A stretch of DNA of 64,000 nucleotides from Subtercola boreus (GTDB taxonomy: Bacteria; Actinomycetota; Actinomycetes; Actinomycetales; Microbacteriaceae). Of this stretch, positions 8,002 to 15,702 are shown one piece after another. The notes beneath the pieces were generated by a model. It was given only the letters and a program-made list of their open reading frames with translations. It was not told where the DNA came from and searched no databases. Location of the stretch: contig NZ_NBXD01000012.1 of assembly GCF_003399645.1 (NCBI RefSeq), positions 1-64,000 on the forward strand, read 5' to 3'. Within the stretch, counting starts at the first letter, position 1. Every line of letters starts with the position of its first letter. The position numbers and the translations under genes were made by a program.

Positions 8002-9171
8002 CTACTTCAGACCGATGGAGGTGTCGATGAACTCATTGGTGAAGATGTCGGCGGGGGTCAGGCCCGACTTGACCGCCTTGCCTCCGGCGGCATAGATCGG
8101 GGTGTCGACGTCGATGATCTTCTGCACGTTGATTTCATCCATGTCGCCGATCGTGCTGTTGTCGCCGTTGCCGACGAGTCCGAGGTCTTTCTGGGTCTTG
8201 ACCGAGTAGTCGGCCATGCCCTGCGAGTAGACCCAGCCGGTGTTGAACTGCGTGACCAGGTCGAGGATCATCGTGTTCACGGCGTCGGGGCTGTCGAAGT
8301 AGTCGACCTCCGCCTGCTGCAGCACGGGTACGAGGGCCTTCAGGCAGCCCGAGAGCTTCTCTTTGTCGCCCGTCTTGATCGAGACAGCGGATGCGTAGAC
8401 CGGGTACCCGGCGTCACCGATCGTCTGGTAGTTCACGGCCTTGCCCCACGCCGGCACCTCGTACTGGTACTGGTACGGCTCGGCGCTGGCGAAGCCCTGC
8501 TGGCCCGCCTTGCCCTGGTCGGCGACGAAGCTGGCGGGGGTGCCGTCGTAGCTGCCGTCGGTCTTGTCCTTCGACAGGAGGCCGGCGCTGATCAGGTACT
8601 CCATGTAGGCCGAGCCGCCGAAGTAGCGAACGACGGCGTCGGTCTTGCCGAGGTCGGCGATCGTCTTGACGTTCGGGTAGGTCGCCGGGTCCCACATGAT
8701 CATCAGCGGGGTCTTGTCCAGGGGCGCGAAGACGGCGGTCGTGGGCTGGTCGGCCGAGAGCTGCACGGCCTCGTCGGTGGTGACATAGCCGAGGGTGATG
8801 TCGGGGTCGGCGTACATCTGGCTGGTCACGGTCTGGAAACCGATGGCAGGGCCGCCCGAGCGGATCTCGACGTTGACGCCGGTCGCCGCGCCATTCGAGT
8901 ACAGCGGGCCGGAGACCGACTTCTGGTTGGCGTCGACCACCGGGTTCGGGCCGAGCAGTTCGTACAAATGGCCGTGCTCGGCTTCGGGGTTCCAGTCGGT
9001 CTGGATGACGACCGTGGCCGGGCAACCCGCAGCCGCGAGGTCGACCCCGCCGGCTGCAGCGCTCGCCGCAGGGGTGGTGGTGGCGCCGCCCGAGCTGCAG
9101 GCGGCGAGGGCCGCCATGCTCAGAATGGCGAGGCCGCTCGCGAGAACGACTCTCTTGGACTGTTTGCGCAT
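8002..9171 (-). CDS. ABC transporter substrate-binding lipoprotein (NitT/TauT-like system)
   Basis: The 389-residue product starts MRKQSKRV followed by a hydrophobic stretch and the lipobox LAAC (Cys about residue 25), then a Gly/Ala/Thr linker. It is therefore a membrane-tethered solute receptor. The body contains VVIQTDWNPEAEHGHLYELLG near the start of the mature domain, as in binding proteins of the SsuA/ThiY type. The start at 9171 is chosen for AAGGAG 5 nt upstream and the signal peptide; the frame runs open to 9279 without such support. It is encoded with a permease and an ATPase immediately upstream. The ligand is unknown; the neighbouring deaminase, creatininase-like and oxidase genes suggest a nitrogenous ring compound. 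Confidence 0.88.
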   Translation of the reverse strand: MRKQSKRVVLASGLAILSMAALAACSSGGATTTPAASAAAGGVDLAAAGCPATVVIQTDWNPEAEHGHLYELLGPNPVVDANQKSVSGPLYSNGAATGVNVEIRSGGPAIGFQTVTSQMYADPDITLGYVTTDEAVQLSADQPTTAVFAPLDKTPLMIMWDPATYPNVKTIADLGKTDAVVRYFGGSAYMEYLISAGLLSKDKTDGSYDGTPASFVADQGKAGQQGFASAEPYQYQYEVPAWGKAVNYQTIGDAGYPVYASAVSIKTGDKEKLSGCLKALVPVLQQAEVDYFDSPDAVNTMILDLVTQFNTGWVYSQGMADYSVKTQKDLGLVGNGDNSTIGDMDEINVQKIIDVDTPIYAAGGKAVKSGLTPADIFTNEFIDTSIGLK

Positions 9172-9260
9172 GAGTTCTCCTTGGGATGTGTGCAGGGGAA
9201 GTGCTGTGCTGGTGCGGGAGGTGCTGTGCGGGTGGTGCGGTGGGACAGTTGAGGGGGGAA

Positions 9261-10145
9261 TCAGTTGAAGTCGTACCACTTGCCGACGGCGCGTCGGCCG
9301 AGCAGTCCGAAGAGCCAGAAGATGACGACGCCGAAGAGGGCGGCTGTGATGATCGTTGCGAACAGCTGTTCACCCTGCAGGCGCGAGCTGTAGTTGCTGA
9401 TCAGGATGCCGAGACCGGGCGTTCCGCGTCGGAAGAACTGGTCGCCGACGATGGCGCCGACCACGGCGAGGCCGGCCGAGATGCGCATGCCCGCGAAGAT
9501 CGCCGGAAGGGCGGCAGGGAACGACAGCTTCAGGAGCGTGGTCGTGCGGCTCGCATCCTGCAGCTTGAACAGCTCTTTGTGGCCCTTGTCGACGGACTGC
9601 AGACCGAACAGCGTGTTGTTGACCATCGGGAACAGGGCGATCATCACGCAGACGAGCACCCGCGACTGGAACTCGTAACCGAACCAGAAGCCGATGAGCG
9701 GAACGAGGGCGAGAATCGGGATGCACTGCAGAATGACGGCGTAGGGGAAGAGTGAGCGTTCGATCCACTTCGCCTGCGACATGGCGACGGCCCAGGCGAC
9801 ACCGATGACGATGGCGATCGCGAGCCCTAGCATGGAGACGATGACCGTCTGCCAGAGTGCCACGATCAGGGCGTTGAACGACAGCGGATCGATGAACCCC
9901 TTCATGATGATGTCCTGCGGCAGCGGCAGCAGGAAACGCAGGGCCGGGTTGAGCACGAAGAGACTGATCAGGTACCAGACCACCACGATCGCGAGAAAGA
10001 CGATGAGCGGGGGCAGCCACTTGGTGATGCGGTTCTTGCCCTTCGGCTTCGCGACCGTCGCGGTGACCGGGAGCCCGGGGGTGGGGTGGGACTGGAGCGT
10101 GTCGACGTCGTCTCCGACCGCCGTTTCGTTCGAGATGGTGGTCAT
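9261..10145 (-). CDS. ABC transporter permease (NitT/TauT family)
   Basis: The 294-residue membrane protein has six or so hydrophobic segments after a polar 40-residue N-terminus. It has the family's EAA-like loop (FKLQDASRTTTLLKLSFPAALPAIFAGMRIS, about residues 200-230), which contacts the ATPase. The first membrane segment is IVFLAIVVVWYLISLFV. It overlaps the ATPase gene by 4 nt. An 89-nt gap separates its stop from the binding-protein start, long enough for differential expression of the receptor. Confidence 0.92.
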   Translation of the reverse strand: MTTISNETAVGDDVDTLQSHPTPGLPVTATVAKPKGKNRITKWLPPLIVFLAIVVVWYLISLFVLNPALRFLLPLPQDIIMKGFIDPLSFNALIVALWQTVIVSMLGLAIAIVIGVAWAVAMSQAKWIERSLFPYAVILQCIPILALVPLIGFWFGYEFQSRVLVCVMIALFPMVNNTLFGLQSVDKGHKELFKLQDASRTTTLLKLSFPAALPAIFAGMRISAGLAVVGAIVGDQFFRRGTPGLGILISNYSSRLQGEQLFATIITAALFGVVIFWLFGLLGRRAVGKWYDFN

Positions 10146-10927
10146 GAGTGGCCGTGTCCCTTCCGGAGAGCGTGCGAGACCTCGCCGACGAGCGCGGCGT
10201 ACTCGGGGGTGAAGCGGATCTCGGGATCGCGGGGTTGCGGGAAGGGCACGTCGAACGTCTCGACGATCTTTCCGGGCCGGCCCGACATGACGACGACCTT
10301 GGTCGACATGTAGACGGCTTCGGAGACGGAGTGGGTGATGAACAGCCCGGCGAAGTTCTTGGCGTTGAAGAGCCGGATGAGTTCGTCGTTCAGGCGCTCG
10401 CGGGTGATCTCGTCGAGAGCACCGAACGGCTCATCGAAGAGAAAGAGCTCGGGGTCGAGCGTCAACGAGCGGGCGAGGGAGGCGCGCATCTTCATGCCGC
10501 CCGAGAGAGCACGCGGCAGGTGCTTCTCGAAGCCTTTCAGGCCGACGAGCTCAATGGCCTCTGCGGCCTTCTCGGCGCGGGCCTTCTTCTTCTCGCCGTG
10601 CAGCTCGGCGAGCAGTTCGACGTTGTCGGTCACCGTGCGCCAGGGCAGCAGCGTCGCATCCTGGAAGACGTAGCCGATGCGGTCGGTGCCCAGCTCTGCG
10701 GTGCCGTGCGAGGCGTGTTCGAGGCCCGACGCGATGCGCAGCAGGGTGCTCTTGCCGCAGCCCGAGGGGCCCACGACGGTCACGAACTCACCGCGCTTGA
10801 CGACGAGATCGACGCCCTGCAGCGCGATGGTGCCGTCGGGGAAGGTCATCTCGACGTCGCGGAAGTCGAGCAGAGTGTCGGTCGGGGTCGAATGTGTGGC
10901 GCGTGGTGCGGGGGATGTGAGAGTCAT
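10142..10927 (-). CDS. ABC transporter ATP-binding protein (SsuB/TauB-like)
   Basis: This 261-residue nucleotide-binding subunit has Walker A GPSGCGKSTLLR (about residues 54-65), a Q-loop in GYVFQDATLLPW, the signature LSGGMKMRASLARSL, Walker B LFLFDEPFGALD and the H-loop FITHSVSEAV. Sequence style matches importers of sulfonates, taurine, pyrimidine-type thiamine precursors and related compounds. It starts 7 nt after the CodA-like gene and overlaps the permease by 4 nt. Confidence 0.93.
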   Translation of the reverse strand: MTLTSPAPRATHSTPTDTLLDFRDVEMTFPDGTIALQGVDLVVKRGEFVTVVGPSGCGKSTLLRIASGLEHASHGTAELGTDRIGYVFQDATLLPWRTVTDNVELLAELHGEKKKARAEKAAEAIELVGLKGFEKHLPRALSGGMKMRASLARSLTLDPELFLFDEPFGALDEITRERLNDELIRLFNAKNFAGLFITHSVSEAVYMSTKVVVMSGRPGKIVETFDVPFPQPRDPEIRFTPEYAALVGEVSHALRKGHGHS

Positions 10928-10934
10928 GGCAGCT

Positions 10935-12197
10935 CTACCTCGTTTGCAGGAGTGACGGTTGGCGTGCGGGGGAGGGCAGGGCGACGTCGTACGTCACAGT
11001 GCTCTGGGCAACGAGGTTGCCGGCATGGATCACGTACCGGTCTGCCGAGGCGTTGGCCACGGCATCCGAGAGGTTGGTGGCCCTGATGGCGAGCAGCTCG
11101 GCGCGGGCACCGACGGCGACACCGGCCGAGGGGAGCGCCATGACGGCGCGGGCTCCATCGCTCACCGCGGTGTACGCCTCGTCGAGCGTGAGGTGGCCCG
11201 CGATGACGAGGAGTGAGGCGGTCTCGAGCGCATCGCTTCGGCCGACCGGGTTGAAGGGGTCGCGCACATTGTCGGCGCCAGCGGCAAAACGGATGCCGCC
11301 GCGGTCGAGCACGGCGCGGGCTGCGGTGAGTCCGCGGGGCGTCGAGACCGGGTGCTCCCAGCCCTGCAGGTAGAGGTTGGTGATCGGGTTGGCGATGATG
11401 CCCACGTCGGAGGCTTCGACCTCGTCGAGAACGGCGGCCAGATCATCCTGCTGCAGTGTGCCGAGCCGCACGCAGTGTCCGGCGCTGCGGTTGCGCTCGG
11501 TGGGCCAGTCACGAACGCTCTGGGCGAATTCGGCGAGAGTGAGCGCGCCGGTGAGGTTCTCGTCGGTGTGGATGTCGACGCCCACGCCCTTGCGCTCGGC
11601 GAGGCGCAGCAGGCGCTGCAGATCGGCGCTGGGGTCGATCGCGAGGTGCGGGGAGCCGCCGACCAGGTCGACTCCGAGGTCGATCGCGGCCTCGATGTCG
11701 GCGTCGGGAACGTCGGAGCCGGCGAGGGCGACGATCTCGATGTGCATCAGGTCGCGGAGCTCCTCCCGCACCTGGAGGATCGCCCGCACTCCGCGGAGGG
11801 GTTCGTCACCGAGCAGCACGTCGACGTGACTGCGCACAGCGGTGGTGCCCTGGCGCAGCATCAGCAGAGCTGCCTTTCGGGCCCGCTCGACGATGCTCTC
11901 GGTGGTCATGGTCTGGGCGTACGCGCGCCACGCGAGGATCGCCGAGACGAGGTCGCCCATCGGCGGGTCGATCGCGTCCCACGACAGCGCCTTGTCGAGG
12001 TGAGCGTGCGGGTCGGCGGGGGCGGTGAGCAGCAGGAACCCGGTGAGGTCGAGGGTGTCGCCGCCCGCTTCGACGGGCACGCTGTGCGCCGGACCGATCG
12101 CGCCGACCGTGTCGCCATCGAGTCTCACGTCGCAGGTCGAGCCGTCGGGCAGTGTTGCGTTCTGCAGCAGAGTGACCCGACGAGGCAGTGCGTTCAC
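10935..12197 (-). CDS. Amidohydrolase, cytosine deaminase (CodA)-like
   Basis: This roughly 420-residue metal-dependent hydrolase of the CodA branch keeps every expected ligand: DPHAHLDKAL (HxH), VDIHTDENL (His and catalytic Glu), a His in RSAGHCVRL, and Asp in AAGADNVRDPFNP. The last motif resembles CodA HDDVFDPWYP. It probably deaminates or hydrolyses a pyrimidine-like or related ring. The reading frame opens at GTG 12206, but AGGAG would then be only 1 nt away. The GTG at 12197 is 10 nt from AGGAG and is preferred. It is the first gene of the operon running down to 4352, with a divergent XRE-cupin regulator on the other side of a palindrome-rich intergenic region. Confidence 0.85.
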   Translation of the reverse strand: MNALPRRVTLLQNATLPDGSTCDVRLDGDTVGAIGPAHSVPVEAGGDTLDLTGFLLLTAPADPHAHLDKALSWDAIDPPMGDLVSAILAWRAYAQTMTTESIVERARKAALLMLRQGTTAVRSHVDVLLGDEPLRGVRAILQVREELRDLMHIEIVALAGSDVPDADIEAAIDLGVDLVGGSPHLAIDPSADLQRLLRLAERKGVGVDIHTDENLTGALTLAEFAQSVRDWPTERNRSAGHCVRLGTLQQDDLAAVLDEVEASDVGIIANPITNLYLQGWEHPVSTPRGLTAARAVLDRGGIRFAAGADNVRDPFNPVGRSDALETASLLVIAGHLTLDEAYTAVSDGARAVMALPSAGVAVGARAELLAIRATNLSDAVANASADRYVIHAGNLVAQSTVTYDVALPSPARQPSLLQTR

Positions 12198-12251
12198 GGT
12201 ATTCACACTCCTGGCGACGACGGGTTGCGGCCCGCTGCGAAGGGCACGCGG

Positions 12252-12326
12252 ATGTTGATGTGTTCAACATGTCAAAACTTACGGTTGGCGCGTTTCCAAC
12301 GTGTAACACGAACATTTCGGAGTGTT
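12252..12326. promoter_or_regulatory. Divergent control region with several palindromes
   Basis: The 266-nt gap between the CodA-like gene and the XRE-cupin gene is AT-richer than its surroundings. It contains a perfect 7-bp inverted repeat ATGTTGA-N5-TCAACAT (12252-12270), GTTGG-N7-CCAAC (12284-12300), GTGTAACAC (12301-12309), and AACAC-N12-GTGTT (12305-12326). Their clustering between divergent genes fits operator sites for the adjacent regulator. The promoters themselves could not be assigned with confidence. Confidence 0.55.
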
Positions 12327-12463
12327 AAGAAGGGGCGATCCGGTTTGTCGAACGGGTGGTCGGGGCGGTTACTGTTCGTCAGGGGCGTCTGCCCCCGCTT
12401 CGTGCGCGTGTCGTTCCCGTCGCGAGATCCGTCGACGTTGATCGCTGTTGAGAGGAGGCCGTG

Positions 12464-13093
12464 ATGCCGCAGGTAGTCGGAGCCCTCGACCCGCAGACCC
12501 TGCAGCTGGGGGCTGCCATCCGGGCGGCACGGCTCGCCAAGGCGTTCACGCTCGTGGAGCTGGCCCGACTCTCGAACCTCTCGCATCCGTTCCTCAGCCA
12601 GCTCGAGCGCGGGCACGCGCGGCCCAGCATGGCGTCGCTCGAACGCATTGCGCGCGCGCTGGAGACGAGCCAGCTCGACCTGCTCGCGGGCGCTGCCGAT
12701 TTCGATGCGACGGATGCGTGGGGTGAGGTCACCGTGTCGGCCCACGGCCGGTCGGCCCCCCGCGTCGAGACCCGGGCACACGTCGTGAGGGCGAGTGAGG
12801 GAACGCGGGGCCCGTACGCCGAAGGGCAGGGACGCCTGCTCGTCGATGCGCGGGCCCGGTTCCAGCCGATGGATTTCACGGCCAGCAATGCAGGGTTCGG
12901 CGACTTCTACCATCACGCCGAAGACGAGTTCGTCACGGTGATCGCGGGTGGAGTCGTCGTCGACCTCTCCGGTGACGGAGAATTCGTTCTGGCGGCCGGC
13001 GATTCGGTGTACTACCAGGGTGGCACGGCGCACCGGTGGCGGTCGCTCGACAGCGGGGCCTACCGCCTGCTGATCGTCAAGCAGCGTCTCTGA
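12464..13093 (+). CDS. XRE-family transcriptional regulator with C-terminal cupin domain
   Basis: The 209-residue protein has an N-terminal helix-turn-helix (about residues 12-67; IRAARLAKAFTLVELARLSNLSHPFLSQ region). A C-terminal cupin follows (about 140-205; FYHHAEDEFVTVIAGG, LAAGDSVYYQGGTAHRW) that likely senses a small ligand. Such regulators usually control an adjacent catabolic or transport operon. This one is divergent from the CodA-ABC-SDR-creatininase operon and separated from it by palindromes, so it is the obvious candidate regulator. The ATG at 12464 is chosen over GTG 12461 because GGAGG ends 5 nt before it. Confidence 0.9.
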   Translation: MPQVVGALDPQTLQLGAAIRAARLAKAFTLVELARLSNLSHPFLSQLERGHARPSMASLERIARALETSQLDLLAGAADFDATDAWGEVTVSAHGRSAPRVETRAHVVRASEGTRGPYAEGQGRLLVDARARFQPMDFTASNAGFGDFYHHAEDEFVTVIAGGVVVDLSGDGEFVLAAGDSVYYQGGTAHRWRSLDSGAYRLLIVKQRL

Positions 13094-13218
13094 GCCGGCC
13101 CCGTGAGCCGGCCCCCCTGTGCCCGCCTTCCTGAGCCGGCGCTTCCAGTGCCGGCCCCTCGGCATCGACGCTGCAGTGCCGTAACCTCGGAACCGGCGCC
13201 CCTGAGAGAGAGTCCGAC

Positions 13219-14184
13219 GTGAACCTTCATCCCCTGCCCGCCTTCGACGTGGTCGTCACCGGCCGCGCCGAGATCGCGAGCGACATCGTGCTGCTGACCT
13301 TGGAGCGTGCCGGCGGGGAAGCGCTGCCGTCGTGGTCTCCGGGGGCGCACATCGACCTGATGCTGCCGAACGGTATCGAACGCCAGTATTCGCTCTGCTC
13401 CGACCCCGCTGACACGGCTCGCTGGAGTGTAGCGGTGCTTCGTGAGGCCGCAGGTCGAGGCGGTTCGGAATACGTTCACTCCACGCTTGCCGTCGGCGAG
13501 ACCCTGCGCGTGCGTGGCCCCCTGAACCACTTCGCGTTCGACACGGCCCCGGAGTACGCGTTCGTCGCCGGAGGGATCGGGATCACGCCGCTGCTGCCGA
13601 TGATCCGGGCTGCCGAAGCGGCCGGGGTGCCGTGGACGCTCGACTACGCCGGACGGTCGGAAGGCTCGATGGCTTTCGTCCGCGAGCTTCGATCCGATCA
13701 TCCGTTGCAGGTGTCGGTGTACTCCAGCGAAGCGGGCGAACGGCTCGCGCTCGACGAACGCTTCGCATCGGTTGCTGCCGGGGCGCTCGTGTACTGCTGC
13801 GGGCCGTCGCGTCTGCTCGATGCCGCGCAGGCGGTCGCAGACGGTTCCGGATGGCCGGCGGGGCGATTGCATCTGGAGCGGTTCGAGGCGAAGGCGGCCG
13901 GCGCGCCGGTGCTCGCCGATGCGTTCGACGTGGAACTCGAGCTTTCGGGGATGACGCTGACGGTGCCGCCGGAGCGGAGCATCCTCGACGTGGTGGAGGA
14001 GGCGGGCGTGCTGGTTCTGTCGTCGTGCCGCGAAGGAACGTGCGGCACCTGCGAGACGCCGGTCGTCTCGGGCGAGGTCGACCACCGCGACTCGGTACTG
14101 ACGCCCGAAGAGCAGGCCGACAACGAGGTCATGATGATCTGCGTGTCACGGGCAGCGTGCCCGCGGTTGGTGCTCGAGCTCTAG
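13219..14184 (+). CDS. PDR/VanB-type oxidoreductase (FMN/NAD domain plus 2Fe-2S ferredoxin)
   Basis: This 321-residue electron-transfer protein has a flavin-binding barrel (RQYSLCS near residue 55), an NAD-binding region (FVAGGIGITPLLPMI near residue 115; YCCGP near 193) and a C-terminal plant-type ferredoxin domain. The cluster cysteines are in SSCREGTCGTCE (about 270-281) and ICVSRAACPR. Proteins of this layout reduce Rieske-type oxygenases such as vanillate demethylase or phthalate dioxygenase. No oxygenase gene is present in the window, so the partner is unknown. It may belong with the regulator upstream (125-nt gap) or act alone. GTG start with a GAGAGAG-rich purine tract upstream. Confidence 0.9.
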   Translation: MNLHPLPAFDVVVTGRAEIASDIVLLTLERAGGEALPSWSPGAHIDLMLPNGIERQYSLCSDPADTARWSVAVLREAAGRGGSEYVHSTLAVGETLRVRGPLNHFAFDTAPEYAFVAGGIGITPLLPMIRAAEAAGVPWTLDYAGRSEGSMAFVRELRSDHPLQVSVYSSEAGERLALDERFASVAAGALVYCCGPSRLLDAAQAVADGSGWPAGRLHLERFEAKAAGAPVLADAFDVELELSGMTLTVPPERSILDVVEEAGVLVLSSCREGTCGTCETPVVSGEVDHRDSVLTPEEQADNEVMMICVSRAACPRLVLEL

Positions 14185-14226
14185 CGTCTGCGCTACGCGT
14201 CGAACGACGGGCGCGGATGCCGTGGG

Positions 14227-15648
14227 TCACGCGGGGCGGCGGGCGGTGAGGAGGGTCGTGAGGTCGGCGGCGATGTTGCGCTCGTCGTGGGCGACGAGGC
14301 GGTAGTCGCGCACCACGACGCGGCCCGCCACGACGACGTGCTTCGGGCGGCGGCCCGGGTTGGCCCAGAGAAGGCCCGCCACGGGATCGGCGATGCCTGC
14401 GTCGGACGCACCGGTGACGTCCCAGACGCAGAGATCGGCGGCGCTGCCGGGGGTGAGCGAGCCGAGTTCGGGGCGGCCGAGACCGGCGGCGGATCCGCGG
14501 GTGGCCATGCCGAGAATCTGCCGGGCCGGGATCGGCGCACCGACCAGCGGGGCGACCTGCATCGCAAGGCGGGCGTCGGCGAGCAGGTTCGAGGCGTCGT
14601 TGCTGCCGCCGCCGCTGGTGCCGAGGCCGACGGCGATTCCGGATGCCCGGAGCGCCGCCACGGGTGCGATACCCCATCCCATCGGCAGATCGCAGGCGGG
14701 AGCATGGGTCGCGGTCACGCCGGCCGCCGACAGCCGGGCGATCTCGTTCTCGGTGACCGCGCAGAGGTGGGCAAGGGTCACGTCGGGGGTGAGCCAGCCC
14801 CAGTCGTCCAGCAGGTCGATGGGCCGTCGACCGTACTTCTCGAGCGCGATCGCCACGTCGACCTGTTCGTTCGCCTGGCTGCGGCGTCTCAGTCCGAAGC
14901 GTTCGGCGACCTCGGCGAGCAGGCGGAACGTCTCGGGGCTGTCGCTGTGCACTCCTGCCGGGCCGACCGCCACCTGCAGCATCCCGTCGGCGCGTACCCC
15001 GCCCTCCGCGCCCGGTACGAGGGCCTGCACGATCGATTCCGCCGAGAGGGCCGCCTGTTCGGCATCGTCTCGGGCTGACCCGCGCACGAAGACGAGTCGG
15101 GCGCCGAGCTCTGCGGCGGCCTGCGCTGCGGCACTCGCGATCTGCACGGTCAGGACATTGTCGGTGTTGCCCGGCCCCCCGGGCCAGTTCAGGTGGTGGT
15201 CGGCGACCGTCGTCACACCGCAGAGCAGACTCTCGGCGAGGCCGACGAGGGCAGCAGCGTGTTCGAGCTCAGGGTCTATGCCGACCTCGGCATATGCGGC
15301 GGCCATGGTCGGCAGCCAGCTCGCCATGGGAACGCCACGCGTGCCGTGCAGGGTGCGGAAGGCCGACTGCAGCAGGTGGTGATGGGCATTGACGAGACCG
15401 GGGGTGACGACGCAGCCTGTGGCGTCGAGGGTCTCGTCGGAGGAGTCTGCGGAGTGGCCCGCGGGCCCTCTGCGGTCACCGTTGGAGGCCGGGTCGGAAT
15501 GGCCCGCGGCGGCCCTGCGGTCATCGTTGGAGGGCTGGTCGGAGTAGCCCGCGCCAGCCACCACGCGGCCGCCGTCGAGGTGCAGATCGGCGGTCGTCTC
15601 GGTCGATTCGTCGACGAAAGTCGCGATGGCGTTGTGAATGGTGAGCAT
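14227..15648 (-). CDS. 8-oxoguanine/guanine deaminase-like amidohydrolase with altered metal site
   Basis: This 473-residue protein is in the TrzN/8-oxoguanine deaminase branch of the amidohydrolase superfamily. It has GLVNAHHHLLQS (first metal His pair), TTVADHHL, WGWLTPDVTLAHL (His) and the C-terminal TPGSAADLCVWD. The fifth-strand motif that is normally HTHLAE reads RSQANE (only Glu kept), and the eighth-strand GTDGSxSND reads GTSGGGSND, losing the catalytic Asp. Its N-terminal strand region contains a 45-bp tandem repeat giving a Gly/Ser/Asp-rich insert (residues about 34-72). It lies divergent from the XdhC-like gene, so a purine-catabolic origin is likely, but present activity is doubtful. 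Confidence 0.8.
   Translation of the reverse strand: MLTIHNAIATFVDESTETTADLHLDGGRVVAGAGYSDQPSNDDRRAAAGHSDPASNGDRRGPAGHSADSSDETLDATGCVVTPGLVNAHHHLLQSAFRTLHGTRGVPMASWLPTMAAAYAEVGIDPELEHAAALVGLAESLLCGVTTVADHHLNWPGGPGNTDNVLTVQIASAAAQAAAELGARLVFVRGSARDDAEQAALSAESIVQALVPGAEGGVRADGMLQVAVGPAGVHSDSPETFRLLAEVAERFGLRRRSQANEQVDVAIALEKYGRRPIDLLDDWGWLTPDVTLAHLCAVTENEIARLSAAGVTATHAPACDLPMGWGIAPVAALRASGIAVGLGTSGGGSNDASNLLADARLAMQVAPLVGAPIPARQILGMATRGSAAGLGRPELGSLTPGSAADLCVWDVTGASDAGIADPVAGLLWANPGRRPKHVVVAGRVVVRDYRLVAHDERNIAADLTTLLTARRPA
15451..15540. repeat. 45-bp tandem repeat inside the amidohydrolase gene
   Basis: Two adjacent 45-bp copies (15451-15495 and 15496-15540) and the start of a third encode HSDPASNGDRRGPAG-like units near the N-terminus of the deaminase-like protein. 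The unit is a multiple of three, so frame is kept. Confidence 0.8.
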
Positions 15649-15702
15649 GAATGAGTTCTAACATTCTTTTGTGTCGCGTTCGTGACGCGGGAGGGACTTC
15701 GC

